Positions 7,256 through 14,871 of a DNA stretch of 23,560 bases are shown here, piece by piece. Origin of the DNA: Bacteroidaceae bacterium (GTDB lineage: Bacteria; Bacteroidota; Bacteroidia; Bacteroidales; Bacteroidaceae); assembly GCA_030843315.1 (NCBI GenBank), contig JAUUPT010000062.1, positions 1 to 23,560 on the forward strand, in the 5' to 3' direction. The position numbers and the translations under genes are program-made. Every line of letters starts with the position of its first letter. Positions within the stretch are counted from its first letter, which is position 1. Below the pieces are notes generated by a model. That model did no database searches. It was not told the DNA's origin and saw only the letters and a program-made list of their open reading frames with translations.

Positions 7256-9637
7256 ATGGGAATTGCGAACCTTAAATATAAACACATACTTGCCTGCGTA
7301 CTTCTACTGGGCATATTCTTGTTAGGATATAACTTCAAACGTTGGTATGTCGCAAATCACAGAGTAAAGAAGCATATCTCCCTTATTTATTCGTTTGCAG
7401 TCAATGAAACCGGGTGCCTGAACTTTGAAGACCTCGTCAGGCAAGAATTCAGGAAGCAAGGTATAGAGCCTGTATTCGATAAATTTTATCTTGATTGCAT
7501 CCGGCTCAACGAAGAAGAAGAAATCAGCCATACAAAAAAATATCTGGAGCTTCTCAAAAGTAAGCCGATAGACCTTATCCTGTCTGTAGGCGACCAGGGC
7601 ACTTACGCTTTATTATCTACCCATCATCAGCTTCTCACCTCTATTCCGGTGGTAGCATGCAATGTAAATTTCCCCAACGAGAAACTCATAAAAGAGTATG
7701 AAGCCAGAAAGATCTATGTTTTACGAGATACTCCGGACTTTAAGCGTAACATAGAATTTATAAAGGCATTGCATCCCCAAGTAGGCATGGAAATAGTTTT
7801 CAATGTCGACCTGACTTTTCTGGGACGAGCCTCCTTCGACCTGTTAACCCAATCGGTAAACAGGAAGAATGTGCAGATCATAAGCCAACAATCGGTGTTT
7901 GCAACGGAAGAGCATTATAAAGAGGTAAGCGACATGGTTGAGTATTACAATCTGATGCCCGCATTGACAGACGGACGCATAAGAGCAAACGAGCTAACCA
8001 TTAGTCTTTATCCATTCCGATATATAAAAGGCATGTCTTTGCTCGTCATGATGGAAAAGTCGAAAAAAGAGCAGGCCAAAAAAACATTCTTGCTGGATAA
8101 GTTTGACATGATGTCACTTTCGATAGTCAATGCCTTGAATATTCCTTCTTTCAGTTGCATACGCGAAGGCTTTGGAGGAGATTCCAAGATTGTAGGCGGC
8201 TATATGGCCACCGAAGAGATTTCTGCCCGGGCCGCTGTTGACCTGTCCGTTCGGCTGATGAATAAAGAAAAAATCGGTATGCCGAAGATTAGAGACTTAG
8301 AAAAGGAATATATACTTGATTGGCGGCGTTTTTCGGCTTACAACAGTAATGATATAAAGAAAATACCTAAGAATACACGTATCATCAACTATCCGTTTTA
8401 TGATCATTACCGCAAAGAGCTTTACTTATTGTTAGTGCTCTTTATCATCTCCTTTATCTTTATATCCATTAGCCTGCTACGAATGCGCCGGCGTTCCGTA
8501 ATTGAACGGAAGAATCTGAAGATGCTTGAAGAAGCCCATAAACGACTAACTCTTTCTACCGATGGAGGCCAGATATCACTTTGGAATATGCAGGGAGATA
8601 TTATCGAATTCGATGATAATTATGCACGCTTGACTGGATTGCAGCAACGCCAATTTTCAAGGATTGATTTTTCAAAATTTGCCCATCCCGATGATATCCA
8701 GTTACTAAATACACTTTACAAAACGCTGTACCAGCCTGCAGAAACGCAAATACAACGCGTGCGCTTCTGCTTCGGAGAAAAAGAAGAAGGATATCAATGG
8801 TATGAACTCCGCTGCCGCCGACTGAAAGATGCCAAAGGGGAAATGATGTTAGCAGGCATCATGCAAAATATCCAGGAAATGGTAGACCGTGAGCAACAAC
8901 TGATTTTAGCCAAACAAATGGCCGAAAAGGCAGAGTTAAAACAATCGTTCCTCAATAATATAAGCCACGAAATCCGTACTCCACTCAATTCCATCGTGGG
9001 ATTCACAAATATATTGACGGGTGAAGATGCCAACGAAATGAGTCCGGATGAGAAAGCATACATGCTTGAGGTTATCAATCATAACAATGAGCTACTACTG
9101 AAACTTATCGATGATATGGTGGAAATATCACATCTGGACTCCGGTTGTATGGATTTTGAGATAAAAAAATGGAATATAACCGAAATCATCAAAGAGATTT
9201 ATACCACTTATCAGCCGTTAGTGCAACCTTCTTTACGGTTTAATCTGGATTTGAATGAAAGCCTTTGCCTGCCTGTCAACATAGACCGGCAACGCTTCAT
9301 TCAAGTTATTTCTAACTTCCTGAATAATGCCAATAAGTTTACCCAAGAAGGATACATAACGTTGGGGTGCAAAGTCCTCGAAGAGCAGAATGAAGTTTGT
9401 ATATATGTGGAAGACAGCGGAAAGGGCATCGACGAGAAAGAGCTAATCATGATATTCGACCGTTTCTACAAGAGTGATGAATTTGGGCAGGGAAGCGGTT
9501 TGGGACTTTCAATCAGCAAAGTCATTATTGAAAGGTTATCAGGACATATAGAAGTACACTCCGAAGTAGGAAAAGGCAGTTGTTTCTCCATATACCTGTC
9601 TCTGGCAGATACGGCGCCGGACAGCACTCCTTCCTGA
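7256..9637 (+). CDS. Sensor histidine kinase with periplasmic ABC-type substrate-binding-like sensor and PAS domain
   Basis: The 793-residue protein has a membrane helix at ~10-27, then a periplasmic domain (~35-360) of the ABC_sub_bind type (PIDLILSVGDQGT, IPVVACNVNFPN, GDSKIVGGYMATEEISARAAVDL). A second helix lies at ~390-410, a linker and PAS domain at ~424-545 (WNMQGDIIEFDDNYARLTGL), then HisKA with phospho-acceptor His571 (NNISHEIRTPLNS). The HATPase has N687-N693 (NFLNNAN), D720 (DSGKG) and GQGSGLGLS at 744-752. All catalytic boxes are intact. There is no receiver domain and no response regulator in the window, so its partner is elsewhere. The sensor probably binds a small solute directly. 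It ends 1 nt before the convergent cytochrome biogenesis gene. Confidence 0.92.
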   Translation: MGIANLKYKHILACVLLLGIFLLGYNFKRWYVANHRVKKHISLIYSFAVNETGCLNFEDLVRQEFRKQGIEPVFDKFYLDCIRLNEEEEISHTKKYLELLKSKPIDLILSVGDQGTYALLSTHHQLLTSIPVVACNVNFPNEKLIKEYEARKIYVLRDTPDFKRNIEFIKALHPQVGMEIVFNVDLTFLGRASFDLLTQSVNRKNVQIISQQSVFATEEHYKEVSDMVEYYNLMPALTDGRIRANELTISLYPFRYIKGMSLLVMMEKSKKEQAKKTFLLDKFDMMSLSIVNALNIPSFSCIREGFGGDSKIVGGYMATEEISARAAVDLSVRLMNKEKIGMPKIRDLEKEYILDWRRFSAYNSNDIKKIPKNTRIINYPFYDHYRKELYLLLVLFIISFIFISISLLRMRRRSVIERKNLKMLEEAHKRLTLSTDGGQISLWNMQGDIIEFDDNYARLTGLQQRQFSRIDFSKFAHPDDIQLLNTLYKTLYQPAETQIQRVRFCFGEKEEGYQWYELRCRRLKDAKGEMMLAGIMQNIQEMVDREQQLILAKQMAEKAELKQSFLNNISHEIRTPLNSIVGFTNILTGEDANEMSPDEKAYMLEVINHNNELLLKLIDDMVEISHLDSGCMDFEIKKWNITEIIKEIYTTYQPLVQPSLRFNLDLNESLCLPVNIDRQRFIQVISNFLNNANKFTQEGYITLGCKVLEEQNEVCIYVEDSGKGIDEKELIMIFDRFYKSDEFGQGSGLGLSISKVIIERLSGHIEVHSEVGKGSCFSIYLSLADTAPDSTPS

Positions 9638-9638
9638 G

Positions 9639-11069
9639 TCAATAAGTATGTACACTCACCCCTTGTGCCGAAGGCAGGTAATTGATGCCATACCAGCACA
9701 TCTGTATCAACAGGAAAGAAACGAGCAGTAAAACCAATGCCCTGCGATGTGCTGAAGGACGTCCCAAACGGAAATGGATATATGCCAGATAAGAGAACCA
9801 GGTTGCCGCAGCCCAGGTTTCTTTAGGGTCCCATGCCCAATAATGTCCCCAAGCGTCTTTTGCCCAGATGGCGCCCGAAAGCATACCTAAAGTCATAAAG
9901 GCAAAACCTACATAGGCCAGTTTATCACACAAAACCATCTCCCGGCTCTCAATATCTTTTTTCTTGAACCAAAGCAGATAAACCGCCATCAGCATGGCAG
10001 CCCCAAGCATGGCGTAGGCAAACATATAAGCCACAATATGCGGTGTAAACCACGGACTTTGCAAAGCAGGCATAGGCGTTTCATTCTGTATAGCCGGCCG
10101 AAAGAAGTAGAAGCAAACACCCACCAATACAAGAATAAGACAGGTGGAAAAGACACCAAAACGCCCATGAATAAACAGACAGGCTGCTCCCAGCATCAAC
10201 ATAATAATTCCGGCATAAACATATGGCAGCCACGGATCGCGTACCAGTTCAAAGATACTGATATCGCTCCACCGCCCTTTCATACGATCGTAGCCCAACT
10301 GATAAATAAGCCAGCCTCCCACCTTTAAAGGATGATTTACCTCAATCGTGTCTTGCCACGCACTTCCTTCTTGCGTGTAAACAGTCACGGCAGAAACGAA
10401 GCGTTGCGGCATGCCCCCTCCTACTCTCCCTTCCGGTGTAGGTTTAGAGGGATATTCATGGATAGTAAAGTAGTTCAATTCGATAGCCAGCGGCAATTCA
10501 ACCGGTTTACCACTTTCATCCGTAGCCCTCCATTCAGCCTGCCCTAGCCAGGCAGTCATTTTCAGACGCTGCATGTCCGCATTGCCGAAGGTTGCAGCCA
10601 GCAAAGCTACAAAAAGCCCTGCATGATTGAGTAAGAAAGGTATCTTGCGTACTTTCAAAGGAAAGGCTGTGCGGAGAATGGTTAATCCCAAAGAGGATGC
10701 CAGCCAGATATACAGCAATACGAATGGCCAGAAAGAAAGCATCTTCGAAAGACCGGGTACATCGACGGAAGATTGAGTGGAGGGCACTTGCCGCACCAAT
10801 CCCATCACCACCGTGACAATCACTACACAGATAAGAGAAGAAACCGCAGACGTATAATGACTGAGCCATTCGAAGCCATACACCCGCTTGCGAAGCACGT
10901 GCATCGCTGCCAACAGCAGCAGATATAACACAAGAACCAGCATATTGACCGGCCAGGCAAACAGCTCCCAACGTATTCCTCCCGCAGTGCCCTGCAACAG
11001 CAAGCCCGTAACCAGCAGACCTGCTCCGCAGGCAAAACCTTCTTTATACCCCCACGGTTTCTTCCACAT
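9639..11069 (-). CDS. Compact ResB-CcsA fusion, system II cytochrome c heme lyase (NrfI-like)
   Basis: The 476-residue polytopic protein has a ResB-like N-terminal half: four membrane helices by ~160 and a periplasmic loop ~165-275 (IELNYFTIHEY, VNHPLKVGGWLIYQ). The C-terminal half is CcsA-like with the heme-handling WWD motif WGHYWAWDPKETW (407-419), conserved His344 before it, and a final GVSVHTY (His474). It should move heme across the inner membrane and attach it to CxxCH sites, here chiefly those of NrfA, whose gene lies 11 nt upstream in the same operon. Fused ResB-CcsA proteins occur with nrf genes elsewhere (Wolinella NrfI) but are usually much longer; this one is a minimal version without visible frameshift. 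Confidence 0.88.
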   Translation of the reverse strand: MWKKPWGYKEGFACGAGLLVTGLLLQGTAGGIRWELFAWPVNMLVLVLYLLLLAAMHVLRKRVYGFEWLSHYTSAVSSLICVVIVTVVMGLVRQVPSTQSSVDVPGLSKMLSFWPFVLLYIWLASSLGLTILRTAFPLKVRKIPFLLNHAGLFVALLAATFGNADMQRLKMTAWLGQAEWRATDESGKPVELPLAIELNYFTIHEYPSKPTPEGRVGGGMPQRFVSAVTVYTQEGSAWQDTIEVNHPLKVGGWLIYQLGYDRMKGRWSDISIFELVRDPWLPYVYAGIIMLMLGAACLFIHGRFGVFSTCLILVLVGVCFYFFRPAIQNETPMPALQSPWFTPHIVAYMFAYAMLGAAMLMAVYLLWFKKKDIESREMVLCDKLAYVGFAFMTLGMLSGAIWAKDAWGHYWAWDPKETWAAATWFSYLAYIHFRLGRPSAHRRALVLLLVSFLLIQMCWYGINYLPSAQGVSVHTY

Positions 11070-11080
11070 ACAGAATACGT

Positions 11081-12562
11081 TTATTTTTGTACCAGCCGTC
11101 CGTCAGCCTTGGCCTTTTTCAGCCATGCCGGCACAACAGTATCCAGGAATTTATCTTTTGCAGCCTGCTCAGCATCCATGTCCAGGCCAATATATTCCTG
11201 GGCTTTGGCTTTTGTAGAAATATCCGGCATAGGCACATCGTCTATGAAGCCGTTCCTTGCCAGGACTTTGGATATGACAAGACGGGCTTGCATAGCTCTG
11301 TCAAGTCCGTGAGACAAGATACGCTGAACCTCCTGCGGTGCATGAAAAGAGCCGCCATGAGATGACACAGCCATATCCCAACGCCATTGTGCCTGCCGAA
11401 TCAACGCCAATACACCTTTCATCTGAGCTTCCGTAGCCCCCTTGTCCCAGGCAAACTTTGCTTCGATATGGGCTTTTGCCAGTTCTTGCTCCAGGCGGTT
11501 ACGAATTTCGTTTGCTTTGCGCTGGCGGTCGTAAACATTCTTGCGCAATGTCGCTTCACTTTCGCGGTGACAGGTCTGGCAGGTGCGGTCAATCATAACC
11601 AGCGGACTTTGTATATGATGATCGCTGAACCTTACACCCCCTTCGCTATTATACGGCATGTGGCAATCGGCACACGACACACCGCGTTGCCCGTGAATAC
11701 CCATTTTGGAAAGTTCATAATCGGGATGTTGCGCCTTTATTATCGGGGCACGGCTCAGTTTATGGATATAATCAGAGTATCCCGCTTCATCATAATAAGC
11801 CTCCATATCTTCCACACTGAAACCTTTATCCCAGGGGAAGGTCAGATATTTATCGTCTCCCTTGAAGTAATATTCCACATGGCACTGCGCACATACCAAA
11901 GAGCGCATTTCCTGCGGAGAAGCTTGCGTAATATCCCTGCCCTGCCGCTGAAAAGCCTCTATCAGAGCCGGGCGGCTGATATGCAAGTTCATATTTTCCG
12001 GTTCATGGCAGTCGGCACAGCCGATAGGATTCACTATTTCACTACCCATTGCTCCCCACTTCTTATTATAGAAAGTATCCACACCGACAGTCTTCATCAT
12101 GCGGGGAACATCCGAACTCTTGCAAGTCCAGCAAGTAGCAGGTTGCGGGCCGTCGGTATCCGTTGCGGGCGCACCGGTACGGAGGGAAGCCCTGCTATCC
12201 GCAATAGCATGCATATGTCCGCGTGGAGTACGATAATCTTTGGCAAAAGAATATCCTGCCCACAATATCACCATCTCAGGACGCCGTTCCAATACATCGT
12301 TTCCTACATTCTTATAAAGTTCGCTTTGAAAATCGGCCTTTGCCGTTTCACTCCAAGTCTGATATTCGCGGGGACAATTACTTTTAAATAGTTCACTACG
12401 TGCTTCAATTCCTTTTATTACCGTTTTAGGATTAGTCAATACATTTTCTGTTTCGGCTCTTTGTTCCATCAGAACAGAGATGCACAAGCCCAAGATGAAC
12501 ACCACCACCATTGAACCTCCGAACAATAACCATCCTTGCCACGATTTCAGTTTCTTCCTCAT
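11081..12562 (-). CDS. nrfA: Ammonia-forming cytochrome c nitrite reductase catalytic subunit
   Basis: The 493-residue protein has an N-terminal membrane helix / signal anchor (~10-31) and five heme-binding sites: CWTCK (144-148), the Lys-ligated catalytic heme site of NrfA, then CADCH (182-186), CAQCH (224-228), CADCH (297-301) and CQTCH (328-332). It reduces nitrite to ammonium with six electrons at the periplasmic face. Electrons normally come from NrfH, which is not encoded next to it. The long C-terminal helical region used for dimerisation is present (~340-435), so the enzyme looks complete. It has its own promoter and is followed by the heme lyase gene. The uncleaved-looking anchor may hold it to the membrane. 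Confidence 0.96.
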   Translation of the reverse strand: MRKKLKSWQGWLLFGGSMVVVFILGLCISVLMEQRAETENVLTNPKTVIKGIEARSELFKSNCPREYQTWSETAKADFQSELYKNVGNDVLERRPEMVILWAGYSFAKDYRTPRGHMHAIADSRASLRTGAPATDTDGPQPATCWTCKSSDVPRMMKTVGVDTFYNKKWGAMGSEIVNPIGCADCHEPENMNLHISRPALIEAFQRQGRDITQASPQEMRSLVCAQCHVEYYFKGDDKYLTFPWDKGFSVEDMEAYYDEAGYSDYIHKLSRAPIIKAQHPDYELSKMGIHGQRGVSCADCHMPYNSEGGVRFSDHHIQSPLVMIDRTCQTCHRESEATLRKNVYDRQRKANEIRNRLEQELAKAHIEAKFAWDKGATEAQMKGVLALIRQAQWRWDMAVSSHGGSFHAPQEVQRILSHGLDRAMQARLVISKVLARNGFIDDVPMPDISTKAKAQEYIGLDMDAEQAAKDKFLDTVVPAWLKKAKADGRLVQK

Positions 12563-12601
12563 ATATTGTTCTGCCGATTTTTATCATTATAAACCATTCG
12601 G

Positions 12602-12609
12602 CAAATGTA
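12602..12609 (-). promoter_or_regulatory. -7 promoter element of nrfA
   Basis: TACATTTG on the minus strand matches TAnnTTTG, about 39 nt upstream of the nrfA ATG. No clear -33 box is seen; that position falls at the foot of the upstream hairpin, which may hint at an activator-dependent promoter (inference). Confidence 0.6.
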
Positions 12610-12627
12610 ATAATAATTGTTCGCACT

Positions 12628-12675
12628 ATGATAAGAAATGTGCCGAAAATTGAGTTTCGGCACATTTCTTATCAT
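12628..12675 (-). terminator. 21-bp hairpin ending the siderophore operon
   Basis: A perfect 21-bp inverted repeat (12628-12648 with 12655-12675) with a 6-nt loop begins 5 nt after the PepSY gene stop. No clean T-run follows on the minus strand, so its strength rests on the stem. It separates the upstream operon from the nrfA promoter. Confidence 0.75.
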
Positions 12676-12680
12676 CAGAT

Positions 12681-13388
12681 TTATTTACGTTTTGAACGAT
12701 ACAAGCGACGTATCCATAAATAATATCCCGTCAGCGGCAGAGTTGCTCCCAGCAAAGCAGCAAGAAATGACAGGATGCGGGTAGTCATCCCTCCCCAGCT
12801 GCCTACGTGGACGGAGAATATCCAACCAGCCCTTTGCGTCACATCTAAGCCGAACAGGTTGTAGAACCCGGTGCGATACCACAGGAAGGACCACGTCAAT
12901 CCGGTGAGCGCCATTGCCAGCAAGAAGAGCAGTGCGTACATTCCGCCTGCCACGTGCAGACTATACAGAAAGCGATGCGCCCCCTTGCCGGTCACAATCT
13001 TCAGACTGTTCTTCAACGCCTTCTTCGTACGGGGCCACCAAATGACAACGCCCGATACCAGTATCAGCACAAACATCAGGGTCACAGTGCCCACAATCAT
13101 TTTGCCCCAGAAGATGCCACCCTCCGGCTTACTGTCCAGCAGCCAGCGGTGCAGGCGGAACATAGTCCTGAAGAAGGGGGCACGCTCGCGTCTCCCCTTC
13201 TTCCCTACCATCTTGCCCGTGGGGGGCGGAGCAGTCTCCACTTTTTCTACCGGGTGGAGGTTGGGACGGCACAACTCCATCACTTCGTTCTCAAAGACCA
13301 ATGCGGCACCCGAGAAACAGATTACAGTAATTATCAGCCCGAAAGGGACTGATAACCACAGGTGTATTTGTCGAAACAGTTTCTTCAT
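12681..13388 (-). CDS. xusC: PepSY-type inner-membrane protein, XusC-like
   Basis: The 235-residue protein has four predicted membrane helices (~12-35, ~95-118, ~143-168, ~202-225). Conserved histidines sit near the helices (IHLWLSVPFG at 8-17, FRLHRWLLD at ~77-85, LYSLHVAGGMYALLF, FSVHVGSWGG), as in PepSY-TM iron-uptake proteins, where they may bind heme for ferric-siderophore reduction. The PepSY region between the first two helices is short. Its ATG overlaps the stop of the lipoprotein gene by one base, which indicates translational coupling. The name follows the three-gene order and families of the B. thetaiotaomicron xenosiderophore system; the substrate has not been established here. 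Confidence 0.75.
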   Translation of the reverse strand: MKKLFRQIHLWLSVPFGLIITVICFSGAALVFENEVMELCRPNLHPVEKVETAPPPTGKMVGKKGRRERAPFFRTMFRLHRWLLDSKPEGGIFWGKMIVGTVTLMFVLILVSGVVIWWPRTKKALKNSLKIVTGKGAHRFLYSLHVAGGMYALLFLLAMALTGLTWSFLWYRTGFYNLFGLDVTQRAGWIFSVHVGSWGGMTTRILSFLAALLGATLPLTGYYLWIRRLYRSKRK

Positions 13389-14794
13389 TACGGAACCAGT
13401 TTCCCTACGCCACTCAGTTGATCTACTTTCACCGTCAAGCCCTTAGTTGCAGTTGCGTCGGAAGGCACCACCTTATAGATAGCGGGAGAACCCGACGTAG
13501 TAGTCACAGCCACATAGGCATTGCCATTTTCGATGTAGGGAGTATTGCCAAAGCCGGAAACATCCCCCGGCAGGCCGGTTACATAAGTCAGAGCGCCGGT
13601 AGAGGCATTGAATACGGCAAGCTGGTTGGCTACTTTATCTGAAGCAGTAATTTCTTTGTCGTACATCAGCATCAGGAAGTAACTGTCCGAAATATACCAG
13701 GTGCGCAAGAAAGAAAGACCGCCGGCCTTTTCCTCCAGATTATAATAATAGTCAGGGTCAAAATCTTCTGTCTTGGTGTCGATGCGCACTACTCCGGCAG
13801 GCAGCACGGTTTGCTGGCGGCTGTCCTCCATAGCCTTGGCATAGCTTGGAGAAAACACATATACATAGCCGTCATCCGCCAGCCAGTTCATCTGATAATA
13901 TTGTGATTTGAAACGTCCGGCAGCATAGCTGATTTTGTCCGTCTTGATTAGTTTTGATGAGGTCAAGGTGCGGTCGCTGAAGATAGCCATCCAGCATTCG
14001 TCAGGATATTGAGTCCATTGCAATTCATCTTTCTGATAAGCGCTGCTGTTGCTGCCGCCCGATTCTGTCTTAATCAAGTCTTCGTTTCCGGGAAGCACCC
14101 ATTTATAAGTACCGTCTTCATTCTTCTGAACGCCGCCGTACTGGCTCAATCCCATCGGAATGGCAGCCGCGTAAATCTTGCTGCCAACCTGATCTATACC
14201 TGCCAGCGTCACATACTCGCCATTGCCCAAGAAGTTCTCAGCAAGGAACGGGGTGTCTTTAGTCACTTTGTTGCTTGTATAGGTCTGGCTCTCTACGTCC
14301 AGATAGGAAATCAGGAATGATTTCGGAGTATAGCCGTTTTCGTCATTCAACTCCGTAGGGCCTGTACCGGTAGAAGTCGTCATAATATAGTTATCATAAT
14401 AACCATAAGTAGTGAAGCGGTTGACATTATATTCCTGAGTACGTTTTGCCAGTTCATTGTTGGCATTCATGATGAACGACTGGGTGGTACCTGCATTTCC
14501 CTGATTATAATTCAGTGCATACAGATATTTGTTTCCATAAAACACCCAGTAAGAAGCGCCTTCATTTACAAGCCCGTTGCCGGCAGGGCTGACTTCACCG
14601 CTTTCCAGCGACTCGGCCGTCAGCAGAACATGAGTATCCGTACCGCCAATTTTCGACATGGTAGCTATCACATAGTTTCCCTTAGATTCGGAACCGGAAC
14701 CGGCACCCGGTTCATCGGTATCCGTACAAGATGTCAAAGTCGTTCCGGTCATCGCCATAGCAAACAGACCGGCCAAAAGATAATTTCTCTTCAT
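13388..14794 (-). CDS. xusB: DUF4374 surface lipoprotein, XusB-like siderophore-binding protein
   Basis: The 468-residue protein has a lipoprotein signal with lipobox LTSC (Cys23). The following TDTDEP is rich in acidic residues, resembling the surface-export signal of Bacteroidetes lipoproteins, so outer-surface display is inferred. The remainder is repetitive and beta-rich, consistent with a propeller of DUF4374 type (GNYVIATMSK, YWVFYGNKYLYALNY, GSKIYAAAIPMG, ENGNAYVAVTT). XusB of B. thetaiotaomicron is a DUF4374 lipoprotein that captures ferric catecholate siderophores for the partner TonB receptor. This copy lies 77 nt after the receptor gene and overlaps the PepSY gene, exactly that arrangement. 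Which siderophore it binds cannot be read from the sequence. Confidence 0.82.
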   Translation of the reverse strand: MKRNYLLAGLFAMAMTGTTLTSCTDTDEPGAGSGSESKGNYVIATMSKIGGTDTHVLLTAESLESGEVSPAGNGLVNEGASYWVFYGNKYLYALNYNQGNAGTTQSFIMNANNELAKRTQEYNVNRFTTYGYYDNYIMTTSTGTGPTELNDENGYTPKSFLISYLDVESQTYTSNKVTKDTPFLAENFLGNGEYVTLAGIDQVGSKIYAAAIPMGLSQYGGVQKNEDGTYKWVLPGNEDLIKTESGGSNSSAYQKDELQWTQYPDECWMAIFSDRTLTSSKLIKTDKISYAAGRFKSQYYQMNWLADDGYVYVFSPSYAKAMEDSRQQTVLPAGVVRIDTKTEDFDPDYYYNLEEKAGGLSFLRTWYISDSYFLMLMYDKEITASDKVANQLAVFNASTGALTYVTGLPGDVSGFGNTPYIENGNAYVAVTTTSGSPAIYKVVPSDATATKGLTVKVDQLSGVGKLVP

Positions 14795-14820
14795 TTGTTT
14801 TTTTTATTAATATGTTATTG

Positions 14821-14845
14821 AATGATAATGTTGTTAAATGATAAT
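14821..14845. repeat. Two AATGATAAT direct repeats between receptor and lipoprotein genes
   Basis: AATGATAAT occurs at 14821-14829 and 14837-14845, 16 nt apart in register. GATAAT is the classical Fur half-site unit. The repeats lie in the 77-nt gap inside the operon, upstream of the lipoprotein gene. A role in iron control is possible but unproven. Confidence 0.4.
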
Positions 14846-14871
14846 TTAGCGCGCAAGTATATGATGATTTA

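Noticed and set aside
11387..12391. 334-codon open frame on the plus strand opposite nrfA
   Set aside because: It is the complement of a certain five-heme nrfA gene and has no domain features of its own.
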